NCBI GenBank assembly: GCA_900553595.1
Contig: USEC01000010.1
Span: 1 to 61,265, forward strand
DNA length: 61,265 bases
Origin: an uncultured Prevotella sp.
Lineage (GTDB): Bacteria > Bacteroidota > Bacteroidia > Bacteroidales > Bacteroidaceae
Direction of reading: 5' to 3'
The notes beneath the pieces are model-generated. The model had not been told where the DNA came from and ran no database searches. It saw only the letters and a list, made by a program, of their open reading frames with translations. The first letter of the stretch is position 1. Each line of letters begins with the position of its first letter. The position numbers and the translations under genes are program-made. This document shows positions 24,735 through 33,581 of this stretch, one piece after another.

Positions 24735-26186
24735 TTAAAGTGCATCTAAAAACAGAAGACCTTTTCTTGTCGTTTGGTATTGTTGCTTCGGACTTGTTGG
24801 CTTGTCAGGAAGTGTTAGTTCCAGATAATCGTTTTTAAGCAATGGTTCTATATAATTCTTAAAGTTTTTAAACTGATATGTAACACCAAGTAATCCGAAG
24901 ATTTCTTTTCTGAATTTTGGTTCTTTGCAGAATCGAAGAATTGATACGGCTTTGTCGTTTGTGTCATTCTTGACATTGCCATCAGCTCTGTTTCCAACTC
25001 TGTTACTTGACATCCAAAAAGTAACAGAGCTGGTACATAAATCGCTCTCGAACTTAACTTCATTTCCCGTTACTTCTTTCCAACTGTTCATCATATTGAA
25101 TCCGTAGCCTATTGTTTCCGAAAGGTTTACCAAGCGGAATACCTTGGCTATGATAGGGTTGCGAGGATTGGAATAAAGTCTATGACCAAGTTTGTCGATA
25201 GGCACGGGGTATCCTCCGGCATTGAAGAATTCCACCCTGTCTGTATAAATGTGAATGCAGGAATGTACGGTGCTCCACGGGTCAAAATGAGACAGCATAT
25301 TAACTAATGCTTCCCGCAAAATTTTGAATCGTGAACGGTCTTCCACATTGAAACCTTCGTCATTCATCAAGAATGGAGTATCTACAATGAGACGTAGGCG
25401 TCGAATCATGATTTGGTAATAATCCCAAAGATTGTCTTGCTCTGGTATGCGATAAGTGTATCGGGTGCTTGCTTCGAGCACGCTTTTACCTGGAATTTCT
25501 ACCAGATCCATCCAAAAAGTCGGAACATATCGGCGTACAAACTCATAACGTCCGAAGCACATCAGTCCGCCATAACAGAGATGTCCGTCTTCATCGCAGA
25601 TTCCGATTTGTTTGCAGAAGTCAGGGATGTCGCCATTGGCGAGATAGGGACGGTTGCTGTATAATTTGAAGTAGTTGCGGTAGTCTTTTATAGATTCTTC
25701 GTTGAGCATGGACAGGTCGGTCTGGAGAAGAAACTCTTCCGACTTGATACCGAACGACTGATTGTGGAACATAGCCATGATTTCGCTGTTGGTCGCTCTT
25801 TGGTCGCCGCTTCCGAAACGTATGAATGTGTTCTGTGGACTGTTGTAGTAAATTGGCTTTTGAGGTGAGGAGGCAATGTGAAAAGCCAAGACCTTGTGGT
25901 CGTCTATGTTATAGAGAGATGCTTTGGCTTCGATGTGTGCATTGAACTTTTGGGAACGGAGAGTTCCGAAGAAATCTTGTTCAAGTTTCTCCGCATTGGC
26001 AACCCCAGTGATTTCAAACTTTTTCCCAGTCTGCTTTACTCCAAGCACAATCCATCCTCCAGAAGTGTTGGCAAAAGCACATACTGTTTCCCAAACATTC
26101 TTTGGAAGTTCGCTCTTGGCTTCTTTTGCTTCGAAATCTTCCCATTCAATGTCGTTTATTCTTTCTATCAATTCATCCTTGGTCAT
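24735..26186 (-). CDS. AlbA_2/Schlafen-type ATP-binding protein
   Basis: 483 residues. The N-terminal AlbA_2 domain (about 10-125) shows WEDFEAKEAKSELP and VCAFANTSGGWIVLGVKQTG. A GHKL-like ATPase module follows (REALVNMLSHFDPWST, about 290-385) and a winged-helix C-terminus. Such proteins are common in Bacteroidota as DNA- or RNA-binding putative regulators, and some lie in defence islands; nothing nearby supports defence here. Its -7 box (TATCTTTG, minus strand) is at 26309-26316, giving a leader of about 120 bases. Confidence 0.88.
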   Translation of the reverse strand: MTKDELIERINDIEWEDFEAKEAKSELPKNVWETVCAFANTSGGWIVLGVKQTGKKFEITGVANAEKLEQDFFGTLRSQKFNAHIEAKASLYNIDDHKVLAFHIASSPQKPIYYNSPQNTFIRFGSGDQRATNSEIMAMFHNQSFGIKSEEFLLQTDLSMLNEESIKDYRNYFKLYSNRPYLANGDIPDFCKQIGICDEDGHLCYGGLMCFGRYEFVRRYVPTFWMDLVEIPGKSVLEASTRYTYRIPEQDNLWDYYQIMIRRLRLIVDTPFLMNDEGFNVEDRSRFKILREALVNMLSHFDPWSTVHSCIHIYTDRVEFFNAGGYPVPIDKLGHRLYSNPRNPIIAKVFRLVNLSETIGYGFNMMNSWKEVTGNEVKFESDLCTSSVTFWMSSNRVGNRADGNVKNDTNDKAVSILRFCKEPKFRKEIFGLLGVTYQFKNFKNYIEPLLKNDYLELTLPDKPTSPKQQYQTTRKGLLFLDAL

Positions 26187-26354
26187 GGCTATGAGATATA
26201 TTTAAATAGAAGAGAGGCAGAAAACGAGTTACCACAAATCCGCATTTGGCGTTGGTAGTTTCGGAGATATGCATGTCTTCGCATTTGCCCGTTTGCTTTT
26301 TATTGCTTCAAAGATAGGCAAAATATGTCAGTTGCAAGGATTTTTGTGGAGATT

Positions 26355-26387
26355 TTTGTCCAAAACATCGTTTTTTCGCTACCTTTG
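26355..26387 (+). promoter_or_regulatory. Promoter of the VOC gene
   Basis: TTTG (26355-26358), a 21-bp spacer and TACCTTTG (26380-26387). It is divergent from the promoter of the AlbA_2 gene at 26309-26316. The leader to the VOC start is about 110 bases. Confidence 0.6.
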
Positions 26388-26411
26388 TCGTTGTCAAACT
26401 CGGTGTGTTGC

Positions 26412-26489
26412 ATGGCAAAGAATGCCGTAACCGTAGGCGATGCGGCGCAATGGGATGGCTTGGACGGTGAGGATAAGATTACAGTATGA
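26412..26489 (+). CDS. Possible 25-residue leader peptide
   Basis: An ATG-started frame (MAKNAVTVGDAAQWDGLDGE and five more residues) lies between the promoter and the VOC start and ends 15 bases before it. The composition is protein-like, but there is no homology to judge by. It may be chance. Confidence 0.2.
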   Translation: MAKNAVTVGDAAQWDGLDGEDKITV

Positions 26490-26504
26490 ACAAAAGAAAA
26501 TAAT

Positions 26505-26891
26505 ATGAGACTAAACAAAATACACCATGTGGCAGTGATATGCTCCGACTATGAGAGGTCGAAGCAATTCTATACCGATGTGCTCGGACTGGAAATAAAG
26601 AGCGAACATTATCGCAGGCAGCGCGATTCCTGGAAGGCTGACTGCTGGCTCGGCGATGCTTATGTCGTGGAACTGTTCTCCTTCCCCGACCCGCCGGCGC
26701 GCCCTTCATATCCCGAAGCCGCCGGACTTCGCCATCTTGCATTTGAGGTGGACGACTTGGATGCGGCTGTCGGCGAACTCGATGACAAACAAATAGCACA
26801 CGAACCGGTGCGCACGGATGAATATACGGGCAAGCGTTTCGTGTTCTTCAGCGACCCCGACGGTCTGCCGATAGAACTGTACGAGAGGTAA
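26505..26891 (+). CDS. VOC family protein (glyoxalase/dioxygenase superfamily)
   Basis: 128 residues, two beta-alpha-beta-beta-beta modules. The start is KIHHVAVICSDYERSKQFYT, with metal-binding-type residues at His8, His73 in LRHLAFEVDD and Glu near FFSDPDGLPIELYER. It resembles the SMU1112c/YaeR group of small VOC proteins. The reaction is unknown. Monocistronic, ended by the bidirectional hairpin at 26964-27009. Confidence 0.92.
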   Translation: MRLNKIHHVAVICSDYERSKQFYTDVLGLEIKSEHYRRQRDSWKADCWLGDAYVVELFSFPDPPARPSYPEAAGLRHLAFEVDDLDAAVGELDDKQIAHEPVRTDEYTGKRFVFFSDPDGLPIELYER

Positions 26892-26963
26892 AAGTCGGAA
26901 AGGATATTGCAGAGTGTTGCTGCCATCCAGACATAAGCATGGCGTTTGGTGTGACAACTGGAG

Positions 26964-27009
26964 CAAAAAATAAGGATGGCAGGACATTTTCGTCTTGCCA
27001 TCCTTTTTA
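26964..27009. terminator. Bidirectional terminator between the VOC and phosphomutase genes
   Basis: AAGGATGGCA (26972-26981) pairs with TGCCATCCTT (26996-27005), with an A run on the left and a T run on the right, so it can serve both convergent genes. Confidence 0.8.
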
Positions 27010-27044
27010 TATATATGTTCTTATGTCATTTCCTTTTGCCTTTC

Positions 27045-28514
27045 TCAGAGCAGTCCGAGCGACTTGAGGCGGCTTTCTATTGCGGCAACGCCACCCTCCA
27101 CATTGCTCTCAATGTTCAGCGGCATCACGGGATCGTGCAGCGACATGCGCAGCAGCCACCATCCGTTTTCGTCGGCATTGGCGCAGCTCACACGCAGTCC
27201 CTCGTAGTTTGGTTCGACGATTGTCCATCCCGGCACTTCCGCAGCCTTCGCCTTCATGTCCTCAAGCACTTTCGCTCCGTAGGCCTTGAAGTCGGGGTCG
27301 GTGAGCTTTATCCTTATCTCCTTGCTTTCCTTGGGCTGTTTTAGTGTGGCGATGATTTCGTGCAGCTGCTTGCCCTGGCGGTTCAGTCTGGCGGCATGGA
27401 CGATGAGTTTGGCGGCAAGGTAGGCACCGTCGTCGAGGAAATGGTTCTCGCGCAAGGCGGCATGGCCTGATGTCTCGATGGCCAGCCAGCACTCTTCGCC
27501 GTTGGCATTGAGTCTGATACCTTCGTTTATTACGTTCTTGTAGCCACGGCGGAACCGGTGGTGTCTGCCGCCTTTTTCGCTGATGAACTCGGCAAGTCCG
27601 TCTGATGTGACGGAATCGGTGACTATGGTGCTTCCCGGATGCTCTTCAAGTATCACGGAAGCAATGAGTGCAATGAGTGCGTTGCGGTTTATCGGTTCAC
27701 CCTTGCGCCCTATGATGGCAGAGCGATCGACATCGGTGTCGAAAATCACGCCGAGGTCGGCGCTGCTGTCCTCCACTGCCTTGCATACCGAAGCCATGGC
27801 GTCGCGGTCCTCGGGATTGGGGATGTGGTTGGGGAAGCGTCCGTCGGGTTCAAGGAACTGGCTGCCCTCTGTGTCGGCACCGAGCGAACTCAGTATCTTC
27901 TGGAAGAATCCTCCGTTGCCGTTTCCTGCATCCACAATGATGTGCATGCCTTTAAGCGGATGCGAGTAGTCGTCGGCTTTCACGCCTTCGCAGATGTAGT
28001 CGGCGATATGGCGCGAATAGACTGCCATGAAGTCGAGTGCCGATGTGTTGCCCTTCGCCCCGTTGAAGGTGTAGTCGCCGCTCTCTGCTATGGCGAGAAT
28101 GGCGGCAATGTCCTTGTTGTCGAGTCCGCCCTTGGGGGTGAAGAACTTCAGTCCGTTGCGGTTGAAGGGCAGATGGCTTGCCGTCACCATGACAGAAGCC
28201 GTGGCATTCACCTGCTCGCTGATGGTGGTCATGAACATGGCAGGGGTTGAGGCAAGACCGCAATCGACGACATTTGCGCCGGCATCCACCGCTCCTTTCA
28301 CGAAGGCACTCTTGATGCTGTCGCCCGAAAGACGGCAGTCGGTACCTGTTGCGATTGTGGGAACAACATTGCCTGAAACGCCTCTGAGCCAGCAGACAAA
28401 CGATTTCGCAATTGTCTCAATCACTTCCGGGGTGAGATTGACGTGCTCTCCCTCAATGCCTTCGAGAGCCACGCCTCTTATGTCGGAACCATTCTGTAGT
28501 TTTTTCCAATTCAT
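27045..28514 (-). CDS. Phosphomannomutase/phosphoglucomutase
   Basis: 489 residues from the ATG at 28514 (MNWKKLQNGSDIRGVALEG); the longer frame is rejected because the family starts here. Alpha-D-phosphohexomutase: the catalytic serine loop is VMVTASHLPFNRNG (Ser113), the metal loop GVIFDTDVDRSA, the sugar-binding loop LAIETSGHAALRENHFLDDG, and the C-terminal phosphate-binding loop LRVSCANADENGWWLLRMS. Interconverts hexose 1- and 6-phosphates for polysaccharide precursors. Cytosolic, monocistronic. Confidence 0.94.
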   Translation of the reverse strand: MNWKKLQNGSDIRGVALEGIEGEHVNLTPEVIETIAKSFVCWLRGVSGNVVPTIATGTDCRLSGDSIKSAFVKGAVDAGANVVDCGLASTPAMFMTTISEQVNATASVMVTASHLPFNRNGLKFFTPKGGLDNKDIAAILAIAESGDYTFNGAKGNTSALDFMAVYSRHIADYICEGVKADDYSHPLKGMHIIVDAGNGNGGFFQKILSSLGADTEGSQFLEPDGRFPNHIPNPEDRDAMASVCKAVEDSSADLGVIFDTDVDRSAIIGRKGEPINRNALIALIASVILEEHPGSTIVTDSVTSDGLAEFISEKGGRHHRFRRGYKNVINEGIRLNANGEECWLAIETSGHAALRENHFLDDGAYLAAKLIVHAARLNRQGKQLHEIIATLKQPKESKEIRIKLTDPDFKAYGAKVLEDMKAKAAEVPGWTIVEPNYEGLRVSCANADENGWWLLRMSLHDPVMPLNIESNVEGGVAAIESRLKSLGLL

Positions 28515-28620
28515 AGTTTTGTTGTTTAGATTAGTAGGAAACAAAATTATATAATATTTTTCAAATCCCAAAACTTGGAACGGGCAAATCATGCGGTTGC
28601 CGGAGTTTTTGCCGCCGTCG

Positions 28621-28757
28621 CTACAAATCCTTTGGGCAGAGAAAGACGGAGATGTATATCACGCCGGCAACCATAAGCGCCGTCCCCAGTCCTACATAGA
28701 ACGGGGCTATGACTGATGGTGATGCCAAGGAGCATCTTCTGAGCATTAAGTCCCTTT
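28621..28757 (-). pseudogene. C-terminal remnant of a membrane transporter
   Basis: On the minus strand a peptide LNAQKMLLGITI continues, after a one-base frameshift, as VIAPFYVGLGTALMVAGVIY and ISVFLCPKDL, ending at TAG (28621-28623). It looks like the last one or two membrane helices of a transporter such as an EamA-type permease. No upstream part remains: the tRNA-Pro terminators start at 28788. A decayed fragment. Confidence 0.45.
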
Positions 28758-28787
28758 GTATGTATAATGTGGTTTGTTATAAAACGA

Positions 28788-28823
28788 AAAGAGCAGCAAA
28801 GTTTAATCACTTTGCTGCTCTTT
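28788..28823 (-). terminator. Perfect hairpin, distal terminator copy after tRNA-Pro
   Basis: AAAGAGCAGCAAAG pairs perfectly with CTTTGCTGCTCTTT around 8 bases. It duplicates the hairpin at 28876-28912 that directly follows tRNA-Pro on the minus strand. Confidence 0.7.
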
Positions 28824-28862
28824 GTGGGGATGATGCGGCCTTTGGCTCAGAGCACTACGTCC
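28824..28862 (-). pseudogene. Remnant of a tRNA-Pro 3' end
   Basis: On the plus strand GTGGGGATGATGCGGC, followed after a gap by CTACGTCCC, aligns with the 3' end and anticodon arm of the intact tRNA-Pro (GTCGGGATGAGGCGAC and CTACGTCCC). The T-arm is lost. Together with the duplicated terminator it indicates a tandem duplication or an integration scar. Confidence 0.5.
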
Positions 28863-28875
28863 CTTTGTAAAATGA

Positions 28876-28912
28876 AAAGAGCAGCCAAGTGATTAAACTT
28901 TGCTGCTCTTTG
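28876..28912 (-). terminator. Terminator of tRNA-Pro
   Basis: AAAGAGCAGCCAAG and CTTTGCTGCTCTTT form an imperfect hairpin immediately downstream of tRNA-Pro on the minus strand. Confidence 0.75.
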
Positions 28913-28985
28913 TCGGGATGAGGCGACTCGAACGCCCGACCCCTACGTCCCGAACGTAGTGCGCTACCAACTGCGCTAAATCCCG
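28913..28985 (-). tRNA. tRNA-Pro (CGG)
   Basis: Minus-strand cloverleaf starting CGGGATTTAGCGCAG. The anticodon stem CTACG/CGTAG holds the loop TTCGGGA with anticodon CGG. The T-arm is GGGCG, TTCGAGT, CGCCT. The acceptor is six pairs plus one T-C mismatch at the seventh position. CCA is not encoded. Confidence 0.92.
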
Positions 28986-29086
28986 ATAGGCTTATTCTAA
29001 AACCTCATGCAAAGATAAGAAAATAGGATGAAAAGTCCAAGTAATATGTCTTTTTTTTGCTTTTTTGAAAGAAAGTTGCTGAAATA

Positions 29087-29118
29087 TTTGCAAGAACCAA
29101 AATAAAATGTTACCTTTG
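29087..29118 (+). promoter_or_regulatory. Promoter of tRNA-Phe
   Basis: TTTG (29087-29090), a 20-bp spacer and TACCTTTG (29111-29118). Confidence 0.75.
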
Positions 29119-29163
29119 CACCCGCAAATAAGGCTTCCCGCCTTGTGAGGCATAAATTATAAT

Positions 29164-29236
29164 GGTGCCATAGCTCAGTTGGTAGAGCAAAGGACTGAAA
29201 ATCCTTGTGTCCCCGGTTCGATTCCTGGTGGTACCA
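29164..29236 (+). tRNA. tRNA-Phe (GAA)
   Basis: The acceptor is GGTGCCA/TGGTACC, the anticodon stem AGGA/TCCT with loop CTGAAAA gives GAA, and the T-arm is CCCGG/CCTGG. The discriminator is A and CCA is not encoded. A terminator hairpin follows at 29241-29273. Confidence 0.95.
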
Positions 29237-29240
29237 CTTC

Positions 29241-29273
29241 AAAAAGAGTTACTCTGTCGGGTGACTCTTTTTT
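29241..29273 (+). terminator. Terminator of tRNA-Phe
   Basis: AAAAAGAGTTAC pairs with GTGACTCTTTTTT (one G-T pair) and ends in a T run. Confidence 0.8.
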
Positions 29274-29309
29274 GTTTTTATTCTTTTTCTTCATTTACTC
29301 CCCATTTAT

Positions 29310-29341
29310 TTTGTTTTTTTGGACGCATAATATTATCTTTG
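29310..29341 (+). promoter_or_regulatory. Promoter of the PASTA-rluD-ddl cluster
   Basis: TTTG (29310-29313), a 20-bp spacer and TATCTTTG (29334-29341), 128 bases before the PASTA gene start. Confidence 0.65.
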
Positions 29342-29468
29342 CATAAAATAGGCTGCACTCGGCAATTGGCAAGCACGCTTTGCGATGCTCGTTTGCAATG
29401 CCTACACTCTGACAAAACTCTCTGTGCAAAGTCGCACGGGTACGAATGAAAACATAAAAGCAGATGAA

Positions 29469-30134
29469 ATGAAACCATCCGACTTCATAAAAAAACTGAT
29501 GAGTCGCTACCTTGTCGGCAATCTTCTTGCCATGGCTTTGGTAGTGGCGGTGGCGTGCGGTGGCGTGAAATACGGTATAGACAGATACACTCATCACGGC
29601 GAGGAGATAGCCATCCCCGATGTGAAGCACAAGCTTTACGGCGATGCGGAGTATCTTATCACGCAGGCAGGACTGCAAGTGCAGGTCACCGACACCGGCT
29701 ATGTGCGCAGTCTGCCGCCCGGCTGCATCCTCGAGCAGAATCCGGCGGCGGGAGAGAAGGTGAAGTCGGGACATATAATATATGTAATAGTGAACGCATC
29801 GCACACGCCCACCATCACCGTCCCCGACATAGTGGACAACAGTTCGCTGCGTGAAGCTATGGCGAAACTGTCGGCTATGGGTTTCAAACTCACGCAACCT
29901 GAGTATGTGCCGGGCGAGAAGGACTGGGTTTACGGGCTCAGAGCCGGCACGCGCCATGTTGCTACCGGCGACAAGGTGTCGGTGAACGACGCTCTGACGA
30001 TACTGGTGGGCAACGGCCAGGTGGGCGACGATGAGAGCATAGACTATGTGGATGCGCCCGTTATCGATATGGAGGAAGAGGGTGCGACCGACGATTTCCA
30101 TGAAGTGACAGCCCCTCCTCCCGGCGAGGAATGA
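29469..30134 (+). CDS. PASTA domain membrane protein
   Basis: 221 residues from the ATG at 29469; an upstream start would add a non-homologous leader. An N-terminal signal anchor (YLVGNLLAMALVVAVACGGV) is followed by two PASTA domains (about 45-110, IAIPDVKHKLYGDAEYLI; about 115-190, ITVPDIVDNSSLREAMAKLS) and an acidic tail. There is no kinase domain, so it is not a Stk1-type kinase. PASTA domains bind peptidoglycan fragments, which fits its place before ddl. It is directly followed by the rluD-type gene. Confidence 0.9.
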   Translation: MKPSDFIKKLMSRYLVGNLLAMALVVAVACGGVKYGIDRYTHHGEEIAIPDVKHKLYGDAEYLITQAGLQVQVTDTGYVRSLPPGCILEQNPAAGEKVKSGHIIYVIVNASHTPTITVPDIVDNSSLREAMAKLSAMGFKLTQPEYVPGEKDWVYGLRAGTRHVATGDKVSVNDALTILVGNGQVGDDESIDYVDAPVIDMEEEGATDDFHEVTAPPPGEE

Positions 30135-30189
30135 TGCCGGCTGCGCCACCGGGCGCACTGCACCCCACACTGACAAGAAAAAGAACGAT

Positions 30190-31272
30190 ATGACAGAAGA
30201 TTACAACATAGATGCTTTGGAGCCGGCAGAGGAGTTTGACGACGAATCAGGCCAGCTTTACGAACACTTCCGCTTCGATGCCGATCCGGGCATGAAGCCC
30301 GTGCGTGTGGATAAGTTCATGTGCGAGAAGATGCAGCACTCCAGCCGCAACCGCATACAGAAGGCCGCCGACGCCGGTTTCGTGCATGTGAACGACCGCC
30401 CCGTGAAGAGCAACTACAAAGTGCGTCCCGGCGATGTGGTGACGCTCATGCTCGACCGTCCGCGCCATGATTCCACGATAGAGGCGGAGGACATTCCGCT
30501 CGACGTGGTGTATGAGGACGCCGACCTCATGGTGGTGAACAAGCCGGCAGGGCTTGTCGTGCATCCGGGAGCGGGCAATTTCCACGGCACTCTGGTAAAC
30601 GCCGTGGCGTGGCACATGCGCGACATCGACTCATACGACCCCAATGACCCTGAAGTGGGACTCGTACACCGCATCGACAAGGACACGAGCGGACTCCTCG
30701 TAGTGGCAAAGACGCCGCAGGCCAAGACCTCGCTGGGAGTGCAGTTCTTCAACAAGACAACGCACCGCAGCTACAACGCACTCGTGTGGGGCAACTTCAC
30801 CGAGGACGAGGGGCGCATAGAAGGCAACATAGCGCGCGACCCCAAGGACCGTCTGCGCATGACGGTGTATTCGCCGGAGTCGGGCATCGGCAAGGAAGCG
30901 GTGACGCACTGGCGTGTGCTGGAGCGTTTCGGATATGTCACACTCATCGAGTGCATCCTCGAAACCGGGCGCACGCACCAGATTAGGGCGCACATGAAGC
31001 ACATCGGCCATCCGCTCTTCGGCGACGAACGCTATGGCGGCTGTGAGATTCTGCGGGGCAACCGCAGTACAACCTACAAGGCATTCATTCAGAACTGCTT
31101 CAAGATATGCAACCGTCAAGCCCTGCATGCCCGCACACTCGGATTCGTCCACCCCGTGACCGGCAAGCAGATGGACTTCACCTCCGACCTCCCTGCCGAC
31201 CTCGAGCAGCTCATTGCCAAATGGCGTGTCTATATAAACGGCACCACAAACGACACCTTCGAGGATCGGTGA
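30190..31272 (+). CDS. RluD family 23S rRNA pseudouridine synthase
   Basis: 360 residues. An acidic N-terminal extension, an S4 RNA-binding domain (about 38-95, RVDKFMCEKMQHSSRNRIQK) and the pseudouridine synthase domain with catalytic Asp in HRIDKDTSGLLVVAK. The GRTHQIRAHMKHIGHPLFGD block is the C-terminal signature. It isomerises uridines in large-subunit rRNA. Second gene of the cluster PASTA-rluD-ddl-acyltransferase, with 56-62 base gaps. Confidence 0.94.
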   Translation: MTEDYNIDALEPAEEFDDESGQLYEHFRFDADPGMKPVRVDKFMCEKMQHSSRNRIQKAADAGFVHVNDRPVKSNYKVRPGDVVTLMLDRPRHDSTIEAEDIPLDVVYEDADLMVVNKPAGLVVHPGAGNFHGTLVNAVAWHMRDIDSYDPNDPEVGLVHRIDKDTSGLLVVAKTPQAKTSLGVQFFNKTTHRSYNALVWGNFTEDEGRIEGNIARDPKDRLRMTVYSPESGIGKEAVTHWRVLERFGYVTLIECILETGRTHQIRAHMKHIGHPLFGDERYGGCEILRGNRSTTYKAFIQNCFKICNRQALHARTLGFVHPVTGKQMDFTSDLPADLEQLIAKWRVYINGTTNDTFEDR

Positions 31273-31329
31273 CAGGCGAACAATCTACCAGATAAATAAA
31301 AAACGAATAACGACAAATACATTATATAT

Positions 31330-32331
31330 ATGGAAACAATTAAAAGAAATATAGCCATCGTCTGCGGTGGCGACTCATCAGAACATGATGTGTCGATGCG
31401 TTCGGCACAGGGTCTGTACTCTTTCTTCGACAAAGAGCGTTACAATGTCTATATCGTCGATGTGAAATGGCAGGACTGGCATGTCGATCTTGAGGACGGA
31501 CGCACCGTCCAGGTGGACCGCCGCGACTTCTCTTGCGTCATCGACGGCAAGGTGGTCGTGTTCGATTATGCCTACATAACAATTCATGGCACGCCGGGTG
31601 AGAACGGTGTCATGCAGGGCTATTTCGAGTTGCTCCACATACCTTACAGTACGAGCGGCGTGCTCGTCGAGGCAATGACATTCGACAAGTATGTGCTCAA
31701 CAACTATCTGCGCGGCTTTGGTGTGAATGTTGCCAAGAGCATTCTGCTGCGCCGCGGCGAGGAAAACCGTTACAGCGACAGCGAGATTGAAAACCTCATA
31801 GGTATGCCGTGCTTCGTGAAGCCGGCTGCAGACGGCAGCAGTTTCGGCGTGTCGAAAGTGAAGAATGCCGACCAGCTGGCTCCTGCCCTGCGTGTGGCGT
31901 TCATGGAAAGCGACGAGGTGATGATAGAAAGCTACATGAAAGGCACCGAAATCTCAATCGGCTGCTACAAGACAAAGCAGAAGTCGGTGGTGTTCCCGGC
32001 AACCGAAGTGGTGACAAGCAACGAGTTCTTCGACTACGACGCCAAGTACAACGGACAGGTACAGGAAATCACTCCGGCACGCATAGCACCCGAAACGGCG
32101 AAACTCGTGGCTGAGGAGACGAGCCGCATCTACGACATACTGCACTGTAACGGTATCATCCGCATCGACTATATCATCACCAAGGACGAGCAGGGCAACG
32201 ACAAAGTGAACATGCTTGAGATAAACACCACGCCCGGAATGACCGCCACAAGCTTCATCCCGCAGCAGGTGCGTGCCGCCGGCCTCGATATAAAAGAGGT
32301 GCTTTCAGAGATAGTCGAGAACCAGTTCTAA
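31330..32331 (+). CDS. ddl: D-alanine--D-alanine ligase
   Basis: 333 residues of the ATP-grasp ligase that makes D-Ala-D-Ala for peptidoglycan. The N-terminal domain starts NIAIVCGGDSSEHDVSMRSA; the ATP-grasp centre has FVKPAADGSSFGVSKVK and the omega loop region; the C-terminal metal site is MLEINTTPGMTATSFIPQQ. The length matches bacterial Ddl. The preceding PASTA protein makes a cell-wall theme for the cluster. Confidence 0.96.
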   Translation: METIKRNIAIVCGGDSSEHDVSMRSAQGLYSFFDKERYNVYIVDVKWQDWHVDLEDGRTVQVDRRDFSCVIDGKVVVFDYAYITIHGTPGENGVMQGYFELLHIPYSTSGVLVEAMTFDKYVLNNYLRGFGVNVAKSILLRRGEENRYSDSEIENLIGMPCFVKPAADGSSFGVSKVKNADQLAPALRVAFMESDEVMIESYMKGTEISIGCYKTKQKSVVFPATEVVTSNEFFDYDAKYNGQVQEITPARIAPETAKLVAEETSRIYDILHCNGIIRIDYIITKDEQGNDKVNMLEINTTPGMTATSFIPQQVRAAGLDIKEVLSEIVENQF

Positions 32332-32393
32332 GCGTTTACACCACCGGTAGTGCCGGCAACGGCATCCGGTAAACATACTAAATCAACATAACC

Positions 32394-33557
32394 ATGATTA
32401 CCGAAGCATTGAAACAATTTGATGCCATACGCCCCTTCGAACCTGAAGAGTTGCCGGAGGTGTATGACCGTCTGCTCGCCGACCCGCAGTTCAACAAGGT
32501 GCTGGCCTACCTCTATCCCGGAATACCCGTGGAAGCCATCGCTGCAAGAATGCGTCAGTGCGCCACCAATATAGACTTTCAGAAGGTGTTTTGCTACGAA
32601 TTCGTCAAGAAACTGCTGGCAAAGGCAAGCACCGGCTGCGACATTGACATACAGTCAATTGACATTGACAGCCGCTACACATTCATAAGCAACCACCGCG
32701 ACATAGTGCTCGACTCGGCTTTGCTCGATGTCATGCTCTTCGACTCCCACTGTTCCACCACCTGCGAGATAGCCATCGGCGACAATCTGCTCGCCCTTCC
32801 GTGGGTGAAGGACCTCGTGCGCATCAACAAGTCGTTCATCGTGGAGCGCGGACTGCCCATGCGCCAGATGCTCATGGCAAGCAAACGCCTCTCCGAATAC
32901 ATGCACTTTGTCATGTCGGTGAAGCACGACAACATCTGGATAGCGCAGCGTGAAGGACGCGCCAAGGACTCCGACGACCGTACGCAGGAGGCTCTTCTGA
33001 AGATGATGACAATGGGCGGCGAGGGCAGTCCTGCCGAGCGTCTGCTCAGTCTGCACATCGTTCCGCTCGCAATATCCTACGAATACGACCCGTGCGACTT
33101 CCTCAAAGCCCGTGAGTTCCAGCTCAAACGCGATGTGGAAGGATGGAAGAAGTCGGCAATGGACGATGTCGTGAGCATGCAGACCGGCATCATGGGCTAC
33201 AAGGGCATGATACACTATCACTGCGCACCGTGCATTGACGAGTGGCTGAAGAGCCTCGACCCCGACATGCCCAAGACCGAATTCTATGCCAAGGTAGCTG
33301 AGCATATCGACAACGAAATCTTCCGCAACTACCGTTTGTATGCCGGCAACTATGTGGCTGCCGACCTTCTGGAAGGAGGTTCGCGCTTTGCTTCACATTA
33401 TACTGAGGCAGAAAGCGATGCGTTCAAGCGTTACATCGACGGTCAAATAGCCAAGATACAGCTGCCCGATGCCGATGTTCCGTTCCTCCGCGAGCGTCTG
33501 CTCACCATGTACGCCAACCCTGCCTTCAACCAGGCACGCGTGCTTCAGAACGCATGA
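32394..33557 (+). CDS. Glycerol acyltransferase-like protein (PlsC superfamily)
   Basis: 387 residues. The acyltransferase motifs are visible as SNHRDIVLDSAL (histidine and aspartate of the catalytic motif) and the phosphate-binding block IWIAQREGRAKDSDDRTQ. An N-terminal about 85-residue helical extension is typical of the Bacteroidota group that follows ddl. No membrane helix is evident. It probably transfers acyl groups to a glycerol or lysolipid acceptor; the substrate is unknown. Same strand and 62 bases after ddl. Confidence 0.88.
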   Translation: MITEALKQFDAIRPFEPEELPEVYDRLLADPQFNKVLAYLYPGIPVEAIAARMRQCATNIDFQKVFCYEFVKKLLAKASTGCDIDIQSIDIDSRYTFISNHRDIVLDSALLDVMLFDSHCSTTCEIAIGDNLLALPWVKDLVRINKSFIVERGLPMRQMLMASKRLSEYMHFVMSVKHDNIWIAQREGRAKDSDDRTQEALLKMMTMGGEGSPAERLLSLHIVPLAISYEYDPCDFLKAREFQLKRDVEGWKKSAMDDVVSMQTGIMGYKGMIHYHCAPCIDEWLKSLDPDMPKTEFYAKVAEHIDNEIFRNYRLYAGNYVAADLLEGGSRFASHYTEAESDAFKRYIDGQIAKIQLPDADVPFLRERLLTMYANPAFNQARVLQNA

Positions 33558-33581
33558 TAACCCATTTCCAATAGCAACGGC

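Noticed and set aside
24735..26186. Defence island around the AlbA_2 ATPase
   Set aside because: Neighbours are housekeeping or unknown genes; no nuclease, restriction or toxin gene accompanies it.
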